DNA of 49,719 nt from IMG/VR virus record IMGVR_UViG_3300009001_002140, positions 1 to 49,719 of that record. One strand, 5' to 3'. Of this stretch, positions 1 to 6,800 are shown one piece after another. The translations under genes were made by a program, and so were the position numbers. The notes beneath the pieces were generated by a model. That model did no database searches, was not told the DNA's origin, and saw only the letters and a list, made by a program, of their open reading frames with translations. Position 1 is the stretch's first letter. Each line of letters opens with the position of its first letter. The DNA comes from a virus.

Positions 1-1
1 A

Positions 2-589
2 CTTTTAAGCACACTTTTAAAAGTAGGCAGAAACCTAGCCAAAGAAGATTGGCCGGAAGTTGTTCAAGATATTAAGAAAAATACAGGCATTGATTTAGAA
101 GCACATATTAGTGAAAACTTTGCTGAAGGAAATTTACTTGCTAATCCACAGAATAGTGTGTTAGTAAAAAAAGAATATCCTTACGATTGGTATAAAATTG
201 GCACACAGATTGCTAATCTTGACAATGTATCTCAACATATAAAGGATAGAAATAGACAAGATATCTATATTCAATTCTTTGGTGGAGAAAAAGAAAAAGA
301 ATTTATGATGAAAAAGTTAGGTGCTATTGGTTACGATGTTCAAGACGCTGACGGTTATCGTGATATGCACTTTGATGAGAATACTGAAGGTAGTTACATC
401 CTTAGAATTAGAGAAAACTTTGCTGATGGTAAAACAGATAGTAAAAGCAGACCAGGGCGTGTAAAGCGTTCAGGTGCTAGTTGTAATGGCAGTGTAACAG
501 CATTACGCAAACGTGCTAAGAATGCAAGTGGTGAGAAGGCTAAGATGTACCACTGGTGTGCTAATATGAAAAGCGGAAGGAAAAAGTAA
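2..589 (+). CDS. Conserved phage protein, 5' end outside window
   Basis: The frame is open from base 2, so the gene begins before the window; a GTG at 158 is internal and has no convincing ribosome binding site. About 195 residues are visible. The C-terminal 50 residues are basic and Cys/Trp-containing, with key stretches SRPGRVKRSGASCNGS and KMYHWCANMK. I recognise this tail as one common in marine T4-like phage proteins of unknown function. The phrase ENFA(E/D)G occurs twice, about 85 residues apart, which suggests a small internal repeat. A virion or late role is inferred from the neighbours. The stop overlaps the next ATG (TAATG). Confidence 0.75.
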   Translation, partial: LLSTLLKVGRNLAKEDWPEVVQDIKKNTGIDLEAHISENFAEGNLLANPQNSVLVKKEYPYDWYKIGTQIANLDNVSQHIKDRNRQDIYIQFFGGEKEKEFMMKKLGAIGYDVQDADGYRDMHFDENTEGSYILRIRENFADGKTDSKSRPGRVKRSGASCNGSVTALRKRAKNASGEKAKMYHWCANMKSGRKK

Positions 590-696
590 TGGATTGCAAA
601 TGCGAAAATTGCGGGTGTGAACATCACTGCGGAACAGAATGCAAAGATTGTAAAAACGATGTTTGCCAAAACTGCAAGTGTGAACACTGTAAATGA
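589..696 (+). CDS. Cysteine-rich metallothionein-like small protein
   Basis: A 35-residue protein with 11 cysteines, arranged as CxC, CxxC and CxxxC groups along its whole length (for example CKCENCGC and CQNCKCEHC), plus a His pair. It has no aromatic residues and no hydrophobic core. Cysteines at this density are typical of metallothioneins that bind Zn, Cu or Cd as clusters; a very small zinc-ribbon protein is the alternative. The ATG overlaps the upstream stop (TAATG) and the TGA overlaps the next ATG (ATGA), so it is probably translated by coupling. No homology search was possible. Confidence 0.7.
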   Translation: MDCKCENCGCEHHCGTECKDCKNDVCQNCKCEHCK

Positions 697-800
697 TAGA
701 TATAGAATATTACGTTAAAAAATTAAAAGATCACGAAACACAACGGCTAAGTACTAACGAACGTAATAATTTTTGGAGACAATATAATGAAAATAAATGA
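693..800 (+). CDS. Small hypothetical protein
   Basis: A 35-residue charged, Asn/Lys-rich frame that starts within the stop of the cysteine-rich gene (ATGA overlap) and ends 14 bases inside the following gene. The start coupling is its main support; there is no recognised motif. It may be a chance frame, because the next gene has its own GGAG ribosome binding site inside it. Confidence 0.45.
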   Translation: MIDIEYYVKKLKDHETQRLSTNERNNFWRQYNENK

Positions 801-993
801 ATTTGCAACAGCAGGCGCTACTAGTGCAGGTAATGTTGCATCAGTTGCTAGTGTTCCAGGTGCTAAACGTAAAGTAAAAAAAGATAAAAATGGAATACCT
901 AAAGCACCACAAGCTCTAAATCCGGACGGAACTGCTAAAAACGCACAAGACATAGACAAAAATTTAATGGGCGGCAAAACTATTAAAAGGTGA
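787..993 (+). CDS. Small conserved phage protein (68 aa)
   Basis: A small Ala/Gly-rich then Lys-rich protein that starts with MKINEF and ends in a basic tail. A TTGGAG ribosome binding site lies about 9 bases before the ATG. Similar low-complexity 60-80 residue proteins occur among late genes of marine T4-like phages; I know no function for them. The composition suggests a disordered protein, possibly virion-associated (inference). Confidence 0.65.
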   Translation: MKINEFATAGATSAGNVASVASVPGAKRKVKKDKNGIPKAPQALNPDGTAKNAQDIDKNLMGGKTIKR

Positions 994-996
994 TTA

Positions 997-1890
997 GTGA
1001 CAAATTTATTAATAACCTTTGGTTGCAGTTGGACATGGGGTGTTGGAATTTTTTATGAAGATGGTATGTCTTCAAAAGAGTATTTTGACCATCCTGTTGT
1101 TTATAAGCCTGAAGGAACTTTCAGACAAATACTATCAGAAAAATGGAAATGTAAAAATTTAAACTTTTCTACCGGTGCTAGTAGTAATCAAAAACAATTT
1201 AGATATGCCAAACATTTTTTTGCAAGCGATGAATTTCTTAAATTAAAAAAAGAATATAAAAACATCACAGTTTTATGGGGCATTACATCTACTGCTAGAA
1301 ATGAAATATGGGATTTTAAAAATAAAGATTTACAAAATTTAATCTTTACTAATCCAGGTAATAATCAATATACTTTTACTGTAAAAGAATGGACTAGATA
1401 TTTCTATAATCACGAAAACGAAGTTTTTACACTTGCAAAAGATATGAATTTTTTTAACAGTTATTTTGAATCATTAGGTATAAAAAATTATTGGTTTGAT
1501 ACTTTTAATCATCACGATTATAGTAAAGAACATCCCGCTTTAAAATTTCAAGCAACAAATGAAAAACATCAAAATGAAGATAATTGGCACAAGCTAGAAA
1601 ATGATGTTATTTTAAACGAAATAAAATTAAAAAGTTTAAAATCATCGAATAACATAAAAAATATGTTATTTGATAATCAACAACCTAGAGATTTGTGCAG
1701 TTTATTGTGTAAAGAATATAATATAGATTATATAGATAATAATTATCATACTAGTTCATTTTCGGAAGATAGTAATAGAATAAAGTTTTTAGTCAATAAT
1801 AATATACTTAATCCACACAGCTATCATCCTACAAAATTAGGTCATCAAACTATTGCTAATTTAATACATAAAGAAATAAATACATTATAA
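997..1890 (+). CDS. SGNH/GDSL-like hydrolase family protein
   Basis: A 297-residue protein starting at GTG. The N-terminus has a beta strand followed by FGCSWTWGVG, matching block I of SGNH hydrolases with Ser11 as candidate nucleophile. A Gly-Ala-Ser-Ser-Asn segment follows near residue 60 (block II/III region), and the C-terminus has HPTKLGH, where His277 or His283 would be the catalytic base. SGNH enzymes cleave esters on lipids or glycans; in phages such domains often act on acyl or acetyl groups of surface glycans. Substrate is unknown. It lies between small late-type genes and two probable virion proteins. Confidence 0.7.
   Translation: MTNLLITFGCSWTWGVGIFYEDGMSSKEYFDHPVVYKPEGTFRQILSEKWKCKNLNFSTGASSNQKQFRYAKHFFASDEFLKLKKEYKNITVLWGITSTARNEIWDFKNKDLQNLIFTNPGNNQYTFTVKEWTRYFYNHENEVFTLAKDMNFFNSYFESLGIKNYWFDTFNHHDYSKEHPALKFQATNEKHQNEDNWHKLENDVILNEIKLKSLKSSNNIKNMLFDNQQPRDLCSLLCKEYNIDYIDNNYHTSSFSEDSNRIKFLVNNNILNPHSYHPTKLGHQTIANLIHKEINTL
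1875..1882 (+). promoter_or_regulatory. Candidate T4-type late promoter (AATAAATA)
   Basis: AATAAATA lies 20 bases before the ATG of the next gene, at the end of the SGNH-like gene. It matches the T4/cyanophage late consensus (TATAAATA, NATAAATA). AT-rich coding sequence could produce it by chance. Confidence 0.35.
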
Positions 1891-1902
1891 CAGGAGTTTA
1901 AT

Positions 1903-2733
1903 ATGTCTTTGCAATTCAAACATGGTTCTTATACCACTAAAAACTTTGACATGTGTGCAGATGCTGTAAAAGAATTTAACAAGGCTGCAAAAGATGAAAA
2001 AGTTGATAAACAAAAAATGCTTAAGGCTGCTAGAGCAGTTGACAAATACTTAGGTATGGAAAAGAAAGCAAAAGAAAAGGGTAGTGCAACAAATGCCCAA
2101 TTAGATTCATTTATGAATGCTGTAGAAGATGCAAAGACAGCAATCTCAGATGCAGGATTAAAGGGGCACACTTATCACAAGTGGCATGTAGCAGATATGA
2201 AAAAATACGCAAAAGAAGAAGTTAAAGAAGGTTTAGGCGACATGGCGCACATGGCTGAAAAAGACCATGAGGTGCAAATGGCTCGTGCAGACCTGTACAA
2301 AATAGCAAAATATTCAATTAAATTACACGAAATGTTAAAAGGTGTTTCAGAAGCCGAAGGCTTAGAAGGTTGGGTACAATCAAAAATTACCAAAGCAGCA
2401 GACTATTTAGGTTCAGTATATCATCATTTAGATTATGAACAAGCAACTGGTGAGCTAGGTGAAGGCAAGTCGCCTCACAAGAAAGGTACTAAAGCATACA
2501 AGAAACATATGGCTGCAATGCATGCTGAAAGTGCAAACGATCCATATAAGGCACAACTACGTGCTAAGTTAGCTGAAAAAACTAACGAAAGAAGCCTAAC
2601 CAAAGGTGAAGAAGGCAAGCGTGAAAAGTATGTCAAGGGCATGAAAAAAGCCAAAGGCGACTTTAAAAAACGCTACGGTAAAGACGCAGAAGCAGTAATG
2701 TACGCAACAGCAACTAAGATGGCCAAGAAATAA
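1903..2733 (+). CDS. Probable virion-associated protein
   Basis: A 276-residue, highly charged, mostly helical protein with a strong CAGGAG ribosome binding site. It has a Lys/Ala-rich N-terminal half, a central conserved block around residues 125-185 (key phrases KDHEVQMARADLYKIAKY and LGSVYHHLDYE), and a Lys-rich C-terminus. The central block resembles proteins I know from T4-like cyanophages that are annotated as structural or hypothetical. A capsid-associated role is inferred from that and from the late-type context. Its stop overlaps the next start (TAATG). Confidence 0.6.
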   Translation: MSLQFKHGSYTTKNFDMCADAVKEFNKAAKDEKVDKQKMLKAARAVDKYLGMEKKAKEKGSATNAQLDSFMNAVEDAKTAISDAGLKGHTYHKWHVADMKKYAKEEVKEGLGDMAHMAEKDHEVQMARADLYKIAKYSIKLHEMLKGVSEAEGLEGWVQSKITKAADYLGSVYHHLDYEQATGELGEGKSPHKKGTKAYKKHMAAMHAESANDPYKAQLRAKLAEKTNERSLTKGEEGKREKYVKGMKKAKGDFKKRYGKDAEAVMYATATKMAKK

Positions 2734-3395
2734 TGGATTACCATAAACTACAACAACAACTATTTGAAATGGATCCTAGTGATCCTAGAGAAGATTTAGC
2801 AAAATTGCAACAGGCTGCACAAGGCGGCGGAATTGATAATGTTGCTCCTATTAAAAATTATCTAGAAGAAAGTGTTGTAGTCGAAGAAGGATCAATACCA
2901 TTAGGCATAGACAGTATTGCAGATTTTGCTGCATTAGCAGGTGTTAAACTAGAAGAAGGCGAACGCTGGGATAGATTTAAAGCAGCAGCAAAACATGGTG
3001 TAGATAATTATAACACTGTCAAAGCATTACGACCAAATCTAGATAAAAATAAAATTAAAAAACCAGGCGAAGAACCAGCAGATAGTACTGATAAAAAGAA
3101 GTTTTCTACTAAAAAACCAAATATAAATCAAGATAAAGTAGAAGCACTTGAGGCTAGAGTTGCATACTTAGAAAGTGTTATAGAAACTTTAATAGAAGCA
3201 GACGATCGTAAAATTAAACCACGTGATCCTAACGCACAAACACTAAACGATTTACGTAAGAGTGGTGCAATGGGCGCACATAAAGATAAAAAGAAACTAG
3301 CAAAACAAGGCTACTCAAAACACAAAGGCAAATCACAATATGAATCTATCAAAGACGAGCTATGGGCACGTTTAAATGAATTTAATAAATCTTAG
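2733..3395 (+). CDS. Probable virion-associated protein
   Basis: A 220-residue protein that starts inside the preceding stop codon (TAATG). The N-terminus (MDYHKLQQQLFEMDPSDP) is a short helical segment of a type common to a family of marine phage proteins. A DFAALAGV segment lies near residue 65, a coiled-coil stretch near 135-160 (EALEARVAYLESVIETLIEA), and the C-terminus is basic. The coiled coil and charged linkers fit an oligomeric scaffold or structural protein. No catalytic motif is visible. Confidence 0.6.
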   Translation: MDYHKLQQQLFEMDPSDPREDLAKLQQAAQGGGIDNVAPIKNYLEESVVVEEGSIPLGIDSIADFAALAGVKLEEGERWDRFKAAAKHGVDNYNTVKALRPNLDKNKIKKPGEEPADSTDKKKFSTKKPNINQDKVEALEARVAYLESVIETLIEADDRKIKPRDPNAQTLNDLRKSGAMGAHKDKKKLAKQGYSKHKGKSQYESIKDELWARLNEFNKS

Positions 3396-4008
3396 ACCAA
3401 AATTTACTGACTCACCTTATCTAACAAACCCAATCCAGCAACTAGACGCAGAAACATTACCCTTACGTGACTTTGATAAAGACGGTTACGAAGTTCCTGC
3501 ACCTTTAGAACTAGCATATTATCACACAAACAATGTAATTATGAATACTGAAATACAGTATCATATTGCGCCTGTACAAGAATGGTTCACAGATACTGAA
3601 AACAGTGAACTCGGCTTAGTATTAGATCACTGCATGATACTAACACGCTATGCCCTTGCAGGTGAAGCAAGAGAACAATTAGAAAAAGTAGCAAAGAATC
3701 GTCCTATTGTAAACAAACTATTAAGTATTAAACCTAAATACGGTATAGATTTTTCACTTGACTATGTAACACATGATGTTATAATGGAAGTAATACATAT
3801 AGAGCAGGACTTTACTACTCTAGAAGAAGCAAACGCTGCAAAAGAACGACTAGAACACATAATTGATACTACAGATTGGTATCAAGGTGTTATAGATCTA
3901 CAAAGCAGAAAACACGAATGGGAAAATTTGTCAAGCGATGATCACTCAGACTACAAAGCACAATTTTTCGGTTGGCACAGAGCGTTTGACAACAAAAAAG
4001 TATTTTAA
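3376..4008 (+). CDS. Conserved hypothetical protein
   Basis: A 210-residue acidic protein overlapping the end of the previous gene by 20 bases. It has no signal peptide or membrane segment. Predicted alpha/beta content is mixed, with several Trp and Tyr residues in the C-terminal third (WYQGVI, FGWHRAF). I do not recognise the family. The overlap suggests co-translation with the upstream virion-type genes. Confidence 0.6.
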   Translation: MNLINLRPKFTDSPYLTNPIQQLDAETLPLRDFDKDGYEVPAPLELAYYHTNNVIMNTEIQYHIAPVQEWFTDTENSELGLVLDHCMILTRYALAGEAREQLEKVAKNRPIVNKLLSIKPKYGIDFSLDYVTHDVIMEVIHIEQDFTTLEEANAAKERLEHIIDTTDWYQGVIDLQSRKHEWENLSSDDHSDYKAQFFGWHRAFDNKKVF

Positions 4009-4023
4009 TTTTTGGAACCTAAT

Positions 4024-4992
4024 TTGAGCGTACCTGATCTAGAAAGAGCAGTCGTTGAAGTGTTTGGTGGCTGTAATTATAAGTGTCAAATGTGTCCACA
4101 GACTACCGGAAGAGGTAAAGAGTGGACACGGAAGATGCCAATAGATATGTTTATTAATATATTAGACCAACTTCCTGGTAAACCTGTTATTAACTTAGAA
4201 GGGTCAGGTGAGCCTACTATGGCAAAAGACTTGCCTAATTATATTGAAGAATGTACTAAGCGAGGATTTCCTAGCTTTATGTACAGCAACGGTAGTTTTT
4301 TTAGTGGTCATTTTATGCAAGAGTGTATTGATGCAGGCTTAAGATTTGCTAGATTTAGTTGTATAGGTTATAACAAAGACAAGTATAAACAATGGATGGC
4401 CGTAGATAACTTTGAGTTGTTAAAAACAAACATAATAAAAGCCAAAGAATACATCAAGGAAACTAATAGTAAATGTGTAGTTAGTAGTTATCATCTAATA
4501 TTAGATAATAATCAAGTTGACTATGAAATCGATCAATATAGAAATAATTTTATTGGCCCTACAGGTACAATAGGTTATATATGGAAAATGCACAACTGGA
4601 GCGGAAACTATCAACCTTTATATCTACGTGATCCTAGTAAGCGTAGAACTTGTGGCCGGCCATTTGCTCCTGAAATTACAATACGTAGTGGAGGTAACGG
4701 AGGATTAAAAGGTGCAGTTACGCCTTGCTGTCAAACAATGGGTCCTCCAAATGAAACTTTAAGTGTACTAGGTCATGTACAAAATCAAACCATAGAAGAA
4801 ATATGGTATGGCGACGAATACAATAAACTTCGCAAAGCACATGAAATGAAAGATTTTGATAGTATTGATTATTGTAAAAATTGTGACTTTTTATACGATG
4901 ATCCAGAAGTACTTGTTTGGTCAAATGATAAACAAGCAAGCACAGATTACATGCTTGGAACAAAATTTAGTCTAAAAGAGTACATGAATTAA
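4024..4992 (+). CDS. Radical SAM protein with SPASM-like C-terminus
   Basis: The N-terminus carries the 4Fe-4S/S-adenosylmethionine motif CNYKCQMC (CxxxCxxC). A Gly/Glu segment follows (NLEGSGEPTM), matching the GGE motif that contacts the SAM amino group. The C-terminal third has TCGRPF, TPCCQ and YCKNC, typical of SPASM domains that bind auxiliary iron-sulfur clusters. SPASM radical SAM enzymes modify peptides, proteins or sugars; the substrate here is unknown. The start is probably TTG at 4024 behind a weak GGA site, although an in-frame TTG at 4012 is possible. It is the only SPASM-type enzyme on the plus strand. Confidence 0.8.
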   Translation: MSVPDLERAVVEVFGGCNYKCQMCPQTTGRGKEWTRKMPIDMFINILDQLPGKPVINLEGSGEPTMAKDLPNYIEECTKRGFPSFMYSNGSFFSGHFMQECIDAGLRFARFSCIGYNKDKYKQWMAVDNFELLKTNIIKAKEYIKETNSKCVVSSYHLILDNNQVDYEIDQYRNNFIGPTGTIGYIWKMHNWSGNYQPLYLRDPSKRRTCGRPFAPEITIRSGGNGGLKGAVTPCCQTMGPPNETLSVLGHVQNQTIEEIWYGDEYNKLRKAHEMKDFDSIDYCKNCDFLYDDPEVLVWSNDKQASTDYMLGTKFSLKEYMN

Positions 4993-4993
4993 C

Positions 4994-5611
4994 ATGAGAA
5001 CTCTTGAATTTTTTGAAACAGATATAGATACTATAAACAAACATTTCTATTCTCGCAGCCCTTCTAATATTTTAGAACACTGTGTAAATAAAGTATTTGC
5101 TAATGGTAAAATAGTAGATACTAAGACTCGTAAATATAGAGAAATTAATCATATAAATGCTTTTTATGAATTGCAAAAAGAATTATCTTCTGGTAAAAAA
5201 CTAGAAGATCCTCTTTGTTTAAGTTATTGGAGTACTAATGTACATCAACTTACTGTCGGAAAAGCAAGAATGGCACTAACTGAAGTATATAAACTTCCTG
5301 TTGTGCTAATTGTAGACAATTTTTCCGGCAAGAAATTTGCAAAAAAATTTAATTTAAAAAGAATAGAATACGACACAACTAATTTTATAAGATGGGAAGC
5401 AAGTATTCAACATTTTAAAAATAAACCTTGGTTTAGAAATTTAGAAAAGCAATACAGAGATATAAATCTAATACAGTTTTTAGCTGATAGAGATAATTAT
5501 CAAAGACCTACAAGCACTATATTTCATTTAGATAATGATAAAGTGTATTGTGAAAATGAAAAATTTTTAGAAAAGAAAAATAACAAATGGTTTTTTTCAA
5601 ATTTAACTTGA
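4994..5611 (+). CDS. Hypothetical protein, possible ParB-like fold
   Basis: A 205-residue basic protein just after the radical SAM gene. The middle (about residues 70-100) reads PLCLSYWSTN-HQLTVGKARM followed by LPVVLIV. This resembles the N-terminal ParB/sulfiredoxin-type fold, in which a parameter-like phrase is followed by a G-R-A helix and a V-P-V-V strand. The resemblance is weak and the key Arg/Glu nuclease signature is not clear, so the function is open. Confidence 0.5.
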   Translation: MRTLEFFETDIDTINKHFYSRSPSNILEHCVNKVFANGKIVDTKTRKYREINHINAFYELQKELSSGKKLEDPLCLSYWSTNVHQLTVGKARMALTEVYKLPVVLIVDNFSGKKFAKKFNLKRIEYDTTNFIRWEASIQHFKNKPWFRNLEKQYRDINLIQFLADRDNYQRPTSTIFHLDNDKVYCENEKFLEKKNNKWFFSNLT

Positions 5612-5636
5612 CAAAAAGAAAAACACATTGTATACT
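5608..5636 (+). promoter_or_regulatory. Consensus sigma70-type promoter
   Basis: TTGACA (5608-5613), a 17-base spacer, then TATACT (5631-5636), followed by an AAGGAG ribosome binding site and the ATG at 5668. This is a near-perfect host-type early promoter. It overlaps the end of the upstream gene. Confidence 0.85.
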
Positions 5637-5667
5637 AATATAAAATATATACCATAAGGAGATAAAA

Positions 5668-5928
5668 ATGGGATCTCGTACCTACGGCGCTGAAGAAAAA
5701 GCAAAACTAGAACGACTAGTAAAAGAAGGTGTAACTGTATTACAAGAAGTAGAAGATTTAAACACAGGCTTAAAAGAAACTGTAAAGGCTGTTGCAGAAG
5801 AACTTGATATTAAACCTAGTCTTATTAACAAGGCAATTAAAATTGCACAGAAACGTGACTGGGATTCACACGCAGATGCGTATGACGATCTCGAAACTCT
5901 TATCACTACGTTAGGGTATGATAAATGA
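5668..5928 (+). CDS. dsbA: DsbA-like double-stranded DNA-binding protein
   Basis: An 86-residue protein with a strong AAGGAG site and its own promoter. A charged helix is followed by LKETVKAVAEELDIKPSL and a helix ending in AQKRDW. This pattern matches T4 DsbA, a small dsDNA-binding protein of about 89 residues reported to act at late promoters (family knowledge), and its cyanophage homologues. It probably coats or bends DNA to influence transcription. The next gene starts within its stop (ATGA). Confidence 0.7.
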   Translation: MGSRTYGAEEKAKLERLVKEGVTVLQEVEDLNTGLKETVKAVAEELDIKPSLINKAIKIAQKRDWDSHADAYDDLETLITTLGYDK

Positions 5929-6527
5929 TAGAATCTGATGTTGAAAAGTTTGAAGATTTTATTGAGGTATACCACAACGTAGTATCTCCAGAATTTTGTA
6001 ACGATACTATTGCACATTATAATGCATTAGAACGAACAAGACGTGCATATTCTAGACAAGAATCTGAAGGTGCTGCTTATACTGATAAAACAGGCGGAGT
6101 AGCATTTCTAACTGATGATCCAAATTTACAAAATTTTGATGTAACAGGCGAGATTTTATATCAATTTCACAATGCTAGTGCAGAATGTTTTAAACATTAT
6201 GCAGAAAAGTTTGGTATTCTTTCACGACATCAACTTACTATGAATCATAATGTACAATTACAAAAAACGCCTAGAACAGGCGGCTATCATATTTGGCATT
6301 TTGAAAACAGCGGCGGCGGGAGTCATAAAAGAGCATTGTTTGTACAACTTTATCTTAACACGATTGACGAAGGTGGCGAAACGGAATTCTTATACCAAAG
6401 TAAACGTATTCCGGCTGTCCAAGGAAGTATGTTGATATGTCCTGCTGGTTTTACACATACACACAGAGGAAATCCTCCTCTAAAAGGAAACAAGTTTACA
6501 ATTAATTCATGGGTAGAATTTACTTAA
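5925..6527 (+). CDS. 2OG-Fe(II) oxygenase, prolyl-hydroxylase-like
   Basis: A 200-residue double-stranded beta-helix protein. Candidate iron ligands are in GGYHIWHFENS (H-x-E) with the distal His in GFTHTHRG, followed by a basic residue in KGNKFTINSW for 2OG binding. GGETEFLY and the G-S-M-L-I-C-P strand are typical of prolyl 4-hydroxylase-like enzymes. Glu in place of the more usual Asp in the HxD pair is allowed in the superfamily. The substrate is unknown. It overlaps both neighbours. Confidence 0.75.
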   Translation: MIESDVEKFEDFIEVYHNVVSPEFCNDTIAHYNALERTRRAYSRQESEGAAYTDKTGGVAFLTDDPNLQNFDVTGEILYQFHNASAECFKHYAEKFGILSRHQLTMNHNVQLQKTPRTGGYHIWHFENSGGGSHKRALFVQLYLNTIDEGGETEFLYQSKRIPAVQGSMLICPAGFTHTHRGNPPLKGNKFTINSWVEFT

Positions 6528-6742
6528 TGCAAAAGCCTTATCAATGGTTAGCTTGGTTTAGTACAACAGCATTGTTATCAGCAGCTCTGTTAGCCGCTTT
6601 CAATGTCTACCCTTTGTATATATACGCATTTATTGTTAGTAATAGTCTATGGACACTAATAGGTATTTTGTGGAAAGAAAAAAGTTTAGTCGTAATGAAT
6701 ACAGGACTAACTATAATATATGTAGCAGGATTAGTGCTATAA
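6527..6742 (+). CDS. Small membrane protein
   Basis: A 71-residue hydrophobic protein with about three predicted membrane segments (residues 8-28, 29-48 and 55-71) separated by a short WKEKS loop. The start is placed at the ATG in the TAATG overlap with the oxygenase stop; an upstream in-frame ATG at 6509 is less likely. No family is recognised. Confidence 0.6.
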   Translation: MQKPYQWLAWFSTTALLSAALLAAFNVYPLYIYAFIVSNSLWTLIGILWKEKSLVVMNTGLTIIYVAGLVL

Positions 6743-6800
6743 TCGCCCAAGAGGCAAGTAGATGGTTAAGTTGGCCATAAGCAACGAAGGAGAAAAATGA

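Noticed and set aside
6743-6800. Hairpin operator for autogenous control of gp43 as in T4
   Set aside because: Only a 3-bp stem (GCC...GGC) could be found by eye and no T4-like loop sequence; not enough to call.
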